NCBI GenBank assembly: GCA_938029995.1
Contig: CALHGI010000177.1
Location: forward strand, 1-5,345
Length of the DNA: 5,345 nt
Direction of reading: 5' to 3'
Source: an uncultured cyanobacterium
GTDB taxonomy: Bacteria; Cyanobacteriota; Cyanobacteriia; Phormidesmidales; Phormidesmidaceae
In this document: piece after piece, positions 1 to 5,345 of the stretch
Position numbering within the stretch: the stretch's first letter is position 1
Layout of the letters: the number at the start of each line of letters is the position of its first letter
The notes under the pieces: generated by a model
What the model was told of the DNA's origin: nothing
Databases searched by the model: none
The model's input: the letters and a program-made list of their open reading frames with translations, nothing else
Program-made: the position numbers and the translations under genes

Positions 1-1328
1 TTTACCAGCATGCGATGCTCTCCGTGGACTGGGAGAAAATACTTTGGTCGAGTGAGAGCCAGCATTAGCTTTTGGTCTTCCTGGGCGCCATGGCCGGACA
101 CATGCAGCCCCCTGCGCTTGCCATAGATCACATTAGCCCCCTGGGCCATGAGTCGATCTATCGTGTTGACCACGGCAATGGTGTTGCCAGGAATTGGGTT
201 GGCGGAAAAGATGATTGTGTCCCCGGCATGCACCTTGATCTGGCGATGGGAGCCATTAGAGATACGGGTGAGGGCTGCCATTGTCTCTCCCTGGGACCCT
301 GTAGTCAAAATCATTGCCTTCTCATCGGGGCAGCTGTTGAGAGCATTTAAGGGTTTGAACAGGTTGTCCGGGCATTTGATGTACCCCAGACTGCGAGCGT
401 GGGCAATGACATTGAGCATGGAACGTCCAACGACAAAGACCGAACGTTGATGCTTTTGAGCTAGTTCCAGCAACATATTTACCCGATGCACCGAAGATGC
501 AAAGGTCGTCACCATGAGACGACCGGGGGCTTCGCTAAAGGCTCGATCTAAGTTGGGGAAAACGGATCGCTCGGAAGGGGTATGACCGGGCACTTCGGAA
601 TTGGTAGAGTCGCTGACTAAGCACAGCACTCCTTCTTCTCCGTAGGCTGCTAACCGGGCAAAGTCAAAATATTCGCCGTCGACCGGGGTGTGATCCACTT
701 TAAAGTCGCCGGTGAAAATAACCACCCCTGCTGGAGTACGAATAGCGACGGTAAAACTGTCGGCCATGGAGTGGGTATTGCGGATATATTCGACCGCAAA
801 TGATTGGCCCAGCTGAACAACGTCACGGGGGCGCACTGTTTTTAGTTCGGTGCGGTCGGCTACACCCGCTTCTGCTAGTTTGTCAGCTAGTAGGGCCATG
901 GCTAGCCGGGGGCCATGGATAACTGGAATGTCAAACTGCTTGAGGTGGAAGGCAATGCCACCGATATGGTCTTCGTGACCGTGGGTCACGATCATTCCTT
1001 TGATTTTGTGGCGGTTTTCCCGCAGATAGGTGACATCGGGCAGCACGATATTAACGCCATGCATCTCTTCGGATGGAAAGGCTAGACCGGCATCTACCAG
1101 GATGATCTCATCGTTAATTTCAAAAACGCAGGTGTTCTTGCCAATTTCATGGAGACCACCTAAGGGAATGATTTTAAGAGTACTTTTATCTACTTTTTTA
1201 CTGGCGGATTTAGGCGCTATTTTAGGTGTGGTGATCTGGGGTTTTGGTTTATTACTCTGACCACTGTTCTGAGTGGTGCTGTTAGTAGTGGTTCTGGAGC
1301 GTTGGCTAGTTCTAGTTCTTTGGCGCAT
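1..1328 (-). CDS. rnj: Ribonuclease J, 3' end beyond window
   Basis: This is a cytoplasmic metallo-beta-lactamase/beta-CASP nuclease that cuts RNA endonucleolytically and degrades it 5'-to-3', acting in mRNA turnover and RNA maturation. 442 codons are visible. Residues 1-50 form a polar extension rich in Ser, Thr, Arg, Gln and Lys, and the catalytic core begins at LKIIPLGGLHEIGKN (51-65). The zinc ligands are present: HGHEDH (H116, H118, D120, H121), THSMAD (H186), TGDFKVD (D208), SGHG (H413) and PVHGEH (H435). The H413-H435 spacing of 22 equals that of H368-H390 in Bacillus subtilis RNase J1. The C-terminal domain lies off the left edge. The ATG at 1328 has AAGGA just upstream (1337-1333), and the core cannot start much later, so the start is well supported. 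The gene follows dapA in the same direction after 155 bases. The family is certain; only the role of the N-terminal tail is open. Confidence 0.96.
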   Translation of the reverse strand, partial: MRQRTRTSQRSRTTTNSTTQNSGQSNKPKPQITTPKIAPKSASKKVDKSTLKIIPLGGLHEIGKNTCVFEINDEIILVDAGLAFPSEEMHGVNIVLPDVTYLRENRHKIKGMIVTHGHEDHIGGIAFHLKQFDIPVIHGPRLAMALLADKLAEAGVADRTELKTVRPRDVVQLGQSFAVEYIRNTHSMADSFTVAIRTPAGVVIFTGDFKVDHTPVDGEYFDFARLAAYGEEGVLCLVSDSTNSEVPGHTPSERSVFPNLDRAFSEAPGRLMVTTFASSVHRVNMLLELAQKHQRSVFVVGRSMLNVIAHARSLGYIKCPDNLFKPLNALNSCPDEKAMILTTGSQGETMAALTRISNGSHRQIKVHAGDTIIFSANPIPGNTIAVVNTIDRLMAQGANVIYGKRRGLHVSGHGAQEDQKLMLALTRPKYFLPVHGEHRMLV

Positions 1329-1483
1329 AGGTTCCTTGGTGAAAGTCCTGAATGAAAGATTAAAAAAGTTGCTTAAAAACGGCCAGAGATGGTTTCTGGA
1401 AAATTGAAATTTTCTTAAGGGACGTGCATAAACCTCTGTAATAAATATGGCTGAGGAAGCTTGTGAAACCTGTGGCTGGCTGG
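1329..1483 (-). other. dapA-rnj intergenic region / rnj leader
   Basis: This is a 155-base gap between the dapA stop and the rnj start. Read on the minus strand it holds a near-perfect dyad AAAATT-GA-AATTTT (1413-1400). Next comes a 5-bp stem CCAGA/TCTGG with a 7-base loop (1399-1383), followed by CCG and five T (down to 1375), and then the AAGGA ribosome binding site. The stem is too short to be called a confident terminator. It could be a weak attenuator or a leader structure. I see no clear promoter and no small gene. Confidence 0.5.
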
Positions 1484-2383
1484 TTATACAACGGCTGCTG
1501 GTAAGAGCTCTAGCGTCGCCATTATATTTTTGAGTTCGTCCACTAAATGGGAAGGGGCCTCACTTAGGGGTAAACGGCAGTTGCCGACAGACCAGCCTTG
1601 AAGCTGCATGGCCGATTTGATCAATATCGGGTTGGTGGTGGCAAATAGGGCCTTGCAAAGGGGAAGCAGCTTCAGGTGTATATCCCTAGCGTCAAACACC
1701 TGCCCTTTCTCATAAGCTTGAATCATCTGTTGCAGGGAGTCTCCCACCACATGGCTGGCGACGCTTACCACACCTACGGCTCCTACAGAAAGCATTGGCA
1801 AGGTTAATGAGTCATCGCCTGAGTAGACGGCAAACTCAGGTGAGGTTAGACGGCAGATCTCGCTGACTTGGTCTAAATCGCCACTGGCTTCTTTTACCGC
1901 GATGATATTTGGGATTTCTGCCAATTTGGCAACGGTAGATGCGGCCAGGTTGCGCCCGGTGCGTCCTGGTACGTTGTAAAGCATCACGGGGAGGTCAGGG
2001 ACAGCGGTTGCGATCGCACTAAAATGCTTCTGCAAACCATCCTGGGGCGGCTTGTTATAGTACGGCACCACCTGAAGTGTCCCGTCCAAACCCAGCTCAG
2101 CTGCCTTTTGGGTCGCTTCAATAGCTTCCCGAGTACTGTTCGAGCCAGTCCCAGCGACCACCTTACCTTGACCACTAATGGTGGCTTTGACGACCTTAAA
2201 CAGCTCGTATTCCTCTGCCCAGCTAAGGGTGGGCGATTCGCCCGTAGTACCACACACCACAATAGTATCCGTACCATGGCTGACCAAATGGGATGCCAAA
2301 CGGCCTACAGACTCGTAATCGACTGACCCCGTCTGATCAAAGGGAGTAATCATTGCCGTGAGCACTCGCCCAAAATATGTCAC
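1484..2383 (-). CDS. dapA: 4-hydroxy-tetrahydrodipicolinate synthase
   Basis: This cytosolic class I aldolase condenses pyruvate with aspartate semialdehyde, the committed step of diaminopimelate and lysine synthesis. The 299 residues match the usual family length, and the TIM barrel is complete. Visible motifs are GTTGE (T46, T47), PYYNKP (Y109), YNVPGRT (Y136 and substrate-carboxylate Arg R141), and VKEAS, whose K164 is the Schiff-base lysine. Residues matching the lysine-feedback site are partly kept: S50, N82, E86 and Y108 agree with E. coli, whereas E. coli His53 and His56 align with W55 and E58. The start is GTG at 2383, preceded by GAGGA (2398-2394) ten bases upstream; the first ATG, at residue 11, would cut into the conserved [12 protein letters not shown] strand. 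It lies 223 bases after asd, which supplies its substrate, and 155 bases before rnj, all on one strand. The function is secure; whether lysine inhibits it is inference. Confidence 0.97.
   Translation of the reverse strand: MTYFGRVLTAMITPFDQTGSVDYESVGRLASHLVSHGTDTIVVCGTTGESPTLSWAEEYELFKVVKATISGQGKVVAGTGSNSTREAIEATQKAAELGLDGTLQVVPYYNKPPQDGLQKHFSAIATAVPDLPVMLYNVPGRTGRNLAASTVAKLAEIPNIIAVKEASGDLDQVSEICRLTSPEFAVYSGDDSLTLPMLSVGAVGVVSVASHVVGDSLQQMIQAYEKGQVFDARDIHLKLLPLCKALFATTNPILIKSAMQLQGWSVGNCRLPLSEAPSHLVDELKNIMATLELLPAAVV
2010..2017. repeat. HIP1 octamer
   Basis: GCGATCGC, the highly iterated palindrome of many cyanobacterial genomes, occurs once here inside dapA. It supports cyanobacterial origin. 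A single copy in about 5 kb is already above chance but says nothing about density in the rest of the genome. Confidence 0.85.
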
Positions 2384-2606
2384 GTCTTATCTATCCTCAC
2401 TAAATCATAAGCATGTCGGAAAACTTTGAAATTCCTATCTCCAAAGAATTAAGCAATGCCCTTACCATTCGGACTGACCTTTTGAACTATCTTGTCCAAA
2501 ATCATCCATTACCTAGCCATTCAATAACGCTTTTACTTTGGCCATAGATTTTAGATCCACCAAACGTCGAGCGATATTTTGAAATGGAGCTAAAAATGAA
2601 CCGAAG
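2384..2606. other. asd-dapA intergenic region
   Basis: This 223-base gap lies between the asd stop and the dapA GTG. It holds the dapA ribosome binding site GAGGA (2398-2394). A 3-bp AAC-TTCG-GTT mini-hairpin spans the asd stop codon (minus strand) and is followed by CATTTTT, which is too weak to call a terminator. Only very short reading frames (10-22 codons) occur on the minus strand. I see no RNA gene or repeat. Confidence 0.4.
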
Positions 2607-3641
2607 TTAAGCTAAAACCTTGGGCTTTAGAGCCTGGCTGCTGACCAAAAGCTCAGCAATTTGGACAGCATTGAGTGCCGCCCCCTTACGAATTTGATCG
2701 CCACTAAGCCAAAGTTCTAAGCCACAGTCGTGGGATAAGTCACTCCGTATGCGGCCCACCAGCACATCATCTTGGCCACTGGCCTCCATGGGCATCGGGA
2801 AATAATTGGATTGCCAATCTTCGACTACTTTGATACCCGGTGCCGTTCCTAGCAATTCCAGGGCTTTATCCACTGCAAACGGTTGCGAAAACTCAAGGTT
2901 GATTGCTTCTGAGTGTGCCCGCAAGACCGGTACCCTTACACAAGTTGCACTTATTCGAAGGTCAGAAACCCCAAAAATTTTGCGGGTTTCATTCACCATT
3001 TTCATTTCCTCTTGACAATACCCCATCTCATTAAGGGGCGAATTGTGGGGAAACAAATTAAATGCTAACGGATAAGGAAACGCTTCAGTCGTCGGCTCTT
3101 TACCCTGCAAAATGGCTTGAGCTTGCTGCTTCACCTCTTCCATTGCCCGGGCACCAGCGCCACTAGCAGACTGGTAGGTAGCAACCACAATCCTCTCTAT
3201 GGGCTGATGTTGATGCAGTGGCCATAAAGCCAGACTCATCAAAATAGTTGTGCAATTAGGGTTAGCGATAATCCCTTTATGTTCTAAAGCAGCCTGGGGA
3301 TTGACCTCAGGTACCACCAGGGGAACTGCTGGATCCATGCGAAAGGCACTGGAATTATCAACCACCACAGCACCCGCTGCCGCTGCCTTAGGTGCCCATT
3401 CCTTGGAAACGGAACCCCCAGCCGATGCTAGGACCAGGTCAATATCAGTGAAAGGTTCATCACTAATAGCTTTTACCGTAATGGGCTGTCCCTTAAACAT
3501 CAGCTGCTTACCAGCAGAGCGTGGCGAAGCCAAAAGGATAAGCTCTTTAACGGGAAAGTTTCGCTCTTCCAAAAGTTCTAGAAGTTCGGTGCCAACGGCA
3601 CCTGTAGCACCCATAATCGCTACACGATACGCTTCAGGCAA
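2607..3641 (-). CDS. asd: Aspartate-semialdehyde dehydrogenase
   Basis: This cytosolic enzyme reduces L-aspartyl-4-phosphate with NADPH to aspartate semialdehyde, the branch point to lysine/diaminopimelate, threonine and methionine. With the start chosen here it has 344 residues, a normal length. The N-terminal Rossmann fold carries GATGAVG (11-17). The catalytic cysteine is C130 in ANPNCTT, followed by Q157 in TYQSASGAG, and R236 and the acid/base H243 lie in RVPVLRAHSE. The sequence resembles the shorter Gram-positive/cyanobacterial type rather than the E. coli type. The reading frame stays open to a TTG at 3668, but a perfect AGGAGG (3656-3651) lies inside that longer version, nine bases before the TTG at 3641. 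Starting at 3641 gives MPEAYRVAIMGATG, which begins close to the first beta strand as expected. dapA, the next enzyme of the pathway, follows on the same strand. Function is near certain; the start is likely. Confidence 0.96.
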   Translation of the reverse strand: MPEAYRVAIMGATGAVGTELLELLEERNFPVKELILLASPRSAGKQLMFKGQPITVKAISDEPFTDIDLVLASAGGSVSKEWAPKAAAAGAVVVDNSSAFRMDPAVPLVVPEVNPQAALEHKGIIANPNCTTILMSLALWPLHQHQPIERIVVATYQSASGAGARAMEEVKQQAQAILQGKEPTTEAFPYPLAFNLFPHNSPLNEMGYCQEEMKMVNETRKIFGVSDLRISATCVRVPVLRAHSEAINLEFSQPFAVDKALELLGTAPGIKVVEDWQSNYFPMPMEASGQDDVLVGRIRSDLSHDCGLELWLSGDQIRKGAALNAVQIAELLVSSQALKPKVLA

Positions 3642-3650
3642 AAGATCTAA

Positions 3651-3656
3651 CCTCCT
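3651..3656 (-). promoter_or_regulatory. Ribosome binding site of asd
   Basis: On the minus strand this reads AGGAGG, a full match to the anti-Shine-Dalgarno sequence, nine bases before the TTG at 3641. It decides the start of asd: a start at 3668 would place this site inside the coding region with nothing comparable in front. Confidence 0.8.
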
Positions 3657-4079
3657 GTAATCAAACAATGCATGAAAAACATCAAACCAAACATATCCAA
3701 ATACTTTTTTAGGGGCGCTTGAACTAGGAATTCAAGATCAGTTTTGCTATGAAGCCAATACCTATGGCCAATTCTCTAAAGATCTTTAAACCAATTACAA
3801 GACAAGCAGAAACCTGAATTATTCTCTAGTCCAACACCAATACACAAACTAATTTCTGTAGAAAGTTTTTACACTTCACTTCTATCGGTTAATCCCTTGA
3901 GTTCAGGGTTAGCAATTAATGTCTGCTGAGCCAGACTTGCCATCCGTTCTAACACTTTTCTAAGGAATCGCTACCAAAAGATGCGTGGTTCAATCATTCG
4001 TAGGCCGTCGGTAAAAACGAAAAACAACCTATGGACGCCCTAATTAACCAGCTCTTCCCATACGTAAAATTCCAAGACG

Positions 4080-4128
4080 CTAGTTGTGACCTTAATGCTC
4101 GATTGAAGGCAATCGACGTCACAATTAG
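4080..4128. repeat. Two-tier imperfect inverted repeat (stem-loop)
   Basis: The outer arms CTAGTTGTGAC (4080-4090) and GTCACAATTAG (4118-4128) pair over 11 positions with one G-T pair. Inside, TCGATTG (4099-4105) and CAATCGA (4110-4116) form a perfect 7-bp stem closed by the four bases AAGG. The two stems are separated by eight bases on one side and one on the other. The element can fold in RNA from either strand. Its role is unknown; it might be part of a small RNA, a mobile-element remnant or a leader structure. Confidence 0.6.
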
Positions 4129-4464
4129 TATCAGGAGGCGAAGATTAGACCGCTAAAACAACTAGCAGAAAGTATTTTAATGCCTCAAATTTCTCAGGCC
4201 TTGTCAGCTATCTTAGCGCATTCCTCTCTATACTACTACACTTGCCAAGGCATGGCTCCGTAACTGCTACAGCTTCACCTGCAGCCTATCTTCCTAAAGA
4301 ACTGTCCCAAAGAATCAGAAACTTCTTGATTACACACCCAAGACTCTACGGTCGTAGATTGGAATAATCAGGTAATATAGCTAACTGCACTGACAGCCAA
4401 TGTTTAAAGCATTAATCTTGTTAGGTGTCCTTCACATACCCACGGTGCTTTTCTAAACAAAGTG

Positions 4465-4491
4465 GTGCTGACTCTTGGCTCAAGACAGCAC
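4465..4491. repeat. Bulged hairpin upstream of tig
   Basis: GTGCTG (4465-4470) pairs with CAGCAC (4486-4491) and, after a two-base AC bulge, TCTTG (4473-4477) pairs with CAAGA (4481-4485) around the three-base loop GCT. That gives 11 Watson-Crick pairs in 27 bases. No T-run follows on the plus strand, and only a loose T-rich stretch follows on the minus strand, so it is not a standard terminator. It lies about 105 bases before tig and could belong to its leader. Confidence 0.55.
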
Positions 4492-4595
4492 TCGACTGGC
4501 ATTGAAAAGGGCTGCTCCTCAGTGGATCAAAACTTTACATCAGTCGATTTGTGGTACAACCACTGCGCAACAATCAACTAGAACAGAAATCCCCA

Positions 4596-5345
4596 ATGAA
4601 AGTTACCCAGGAAAAACTGCCCGATAGCCAGGTTGGCCTAGAAATAGAAGTGCCTGCAGACATTTCTAAGCAGACCTATGAGCAAACCCTGCGCAAGTAT
4701 ATGAAGACGGCCAACATTCCTGGGTTTCGTAAAGGTAAGGTGCCGCGTCAAATTCTAGTGCAGCAGTTGGGGGCCACTAGAATCAAAGCGGCCGCCCTTG
4801 AAGAACTCGTACAGACCTCTATTGACAAAGCTATTGCCCAAGAAAAAATTGATGCCCTAGGCAATTATCAATTACGTTCTGGGTTCGAAGACCTAATCGA
4901 GCAGTTTGAGCCGGGCAAGTCATTAACTATTTCGGCATCCGTAGATGTGCCACCCCAGGCAGAACTTAAGCAATACAAAAACCTATCGGTCAAAGTAGAA
5001 GAAGTTACCTATAAGCCTGAACGCATTACCGAAACCCTAGCGGGTTATCAGGAAAATCTAGCCAGCTTAGCGCCCATCGAAGATCGAGCTGCCAAGGAAG
5101 ACGATGTTGCTGTCGTTGACTTCGTTGGCAAAATTGTTGAGGACGGCAAGGAGCCTGAGGTGTTTGAAGGCGGGAGTGCCACGGAATTTCAGGTCGAAAT
5201 TAAAGAAGGCCGATTCATTCCAGGATTTGTCGAAGGTATTGTCGGCATGGAGCTAGAAGCTTCTAAAGAGGTGGAAGTGACTTTCCCTGAAGATTACCCT
5301 CAAGCTGAACTCGCGGGTCAACCCGCTGTTTTTGAAATCACGCTC
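4596..5345 (+). CDS. tig: Trigger factor, C-terminal part beyond window
   Basis: Trigger factor is the ATP-independent chaperone that sits at the ribosome exit tunnel, shields nascent chains and has peptidyl-prolyl isomerase activity. 250 codons are visible. The N-terminal ribosome-binding domain carries the signature GFRKGKVP at residues 43-50, the same positions as in E. coli. The FKBP-like isomerase domain runs from about residue 165 to the window edge, with DFVGKI (175-180), FEGG (190-193) and IPGF (208-211). The C-terminal substrate-binding arms lie off the right edge. The ATG at 4596 matches the usual N-terminus of cyanobacterial homologues. An in-frame stop lies upstream at 4503-4505, and the only earlier candidate (GTG 4551) would add an unconserved tail. 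No Shine-Dalgarno sequence is visible before the ATG, which is common in cyanobacteria. The gene diverges from asd across a 954-base gap. In many cyanobacteria clpP and clpX follow tig; that cannot be checked here. Confidence 0.96.
   Translation, partial: MKVTQEKLPDSQVGLEIEVPADISKQTYEQTLRKYMKTANIPGFRKGKVPRQILVQQLGATRIKAAALEELVQTSIDKAIAQEKIDALGNYQLRSGFEDLIEQFEPGKSLTISASVDVPPQAELKQYKNLSVKVEEVTYKPERITETLAGYQENLASLAPIEDRAAKEDDVAVVDFVGKIVEDGKEPEVFEGGSATEFQVEIKEGRFIPGFVEGIVGMELEASKEVEVTFPEDYPQAELAGQPAVFEITL

Larger units (their letters stand above)
3642..4595. other. Long asd-tig intergenic region, no supported gene
   Basis: These 954 bases separate the divergent asd and tig genes. Near asd lie an inverted repeat CTTGAA/TTCAAG with a 7-base gap (3718-3736) and a 12-bp palindrome TAAAGATCTTTA (3777-3788). 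In the middle lies a two-tier stem-loop (4080-4128). Towards tig lie a dyad TCTACG-GT-CGTAGA (4345-4358), a bulged hairpin (4465-4491) and a small hairpin GTGGT-ACA-ACCAC (4551-4563). Several short reading frames exist: minus 4039-3869 with an in-frame TAG; plus 4149-4367, open for 72 codons without ATG; and plus 4031-4156, 41 codons. None has a ribosome binding site or a family I recognise. I found no tRNA, rRNA, CRISPR array, or promoter with two good boxes. The region may be decayed DNA, leader sequence or unrecognised small RNA. Confidence 0.6.

Noticed and set aside
72..450. Plus-strand frames of 92 and 100 codons, and one at 1030-1260
   Set aside because: They lie antisense to the rnj reading frame, which is continuous from 1328 to the window edge with all metal ligands.
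2024..2326. 100-codon plus-strand frame opposite dapA, and a minus-strand frame at 1984-2277
   Set aside because: Both are alternative-frame shadows of dapA, which has all its active-site residues.
2404..2409. TATGAT on the minus strand as a -10 box for dapA
   Set aside because: The transcription start would fall at about 2397, inside the dapA ribosome binding site, and the best -35 candidates match at only three of six positions.
3250..3660. 136-codon plus-strand frame opposite asd
   Set aside because: It is an antisense shadow of asd, whose catalytic motifs are intact on the minus strand.
3985..3996. GGTTCAATCATT resembling a tRNA T-loop
   Set aside because: The flanking bases do not form a T-stem, and no acceptor or anticodon arm can be drawn around it.
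4031..4156. 41-codon plus-strand frame starting MDALINQLFPYV
   Set aside because: It has no ribosome binding site and no family I recognise, and its middle is the two-tier stem-loop at 4080-4128, which explains the sequence better.
4373..4378. TAATAT as a -10 box for tig
   Set aside because: No acceptable -35 box at 16-18 bases, and it would imply a leader of over 200 bases without other support.
4404..4502. 32-residue minus-strand frame starting MPVECCLEPRVS
   Set aside because: It is short, the nearest AGGAG is too far away, and it covers the hairpin at 4465-4491. I see no support for translation.

Overview
The window looks like an ordinary chromosomal stretch from a cyanobacterium. The evidence is a perfect HIP1 octamer (GCGATCGC, 2010-2017), cyanobacterial-style protein sequences (for example the trigger factor N-terminus MKVTQEKLP), and the gene set asd-dapA-rnj next to a divergent tig, which I remember as a recurring cyanobacterial neighbourhood. 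The genus cannot be fixed from sequence alone.

Layout: the left two thirds is read on the minus strand in the order asd (2607-3641), dapA (1484-2383), rnj (1-1328, 3' end beyond the window). The gaps are 223 and 155 bases. No strong terminator lies in either gap, so read-through along asd-dapA-rnj is plausible. On the plus strand, diverging from asd, tig starts at 4596 and runs off the right edge. Between asd and tig lie 954 bases with no gene I can support. This stretch holds several inverted repeats and short broken reading frames.

Function: Asd makes aspartate semialdehyde and DapA condenses it with pyruvate, so the two catalyse consecutive steps towards diaminopimelate (peptidoglycan) and lysine. 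RNase J is an mRNA-processing and decay nuclease, and trigger factor is the ribosome-bound folding chaperone. All four look intact where visible, with catalytic or binding residues in place.

I found no convincing new system. The most useful observations are: the asd start should be moved to a TTG at 3641, because a perfect AGGAGG lies inside the longer frame; a two-tier stem-loop lies at 4080-4128; a stable-looking hairpin lies at 4465-4491 upstream of tig; and the asd leader could encode a 15-residue hydrophobic peptide that ends at the asd ribosome binding site. All regulatory interpretations are inference.
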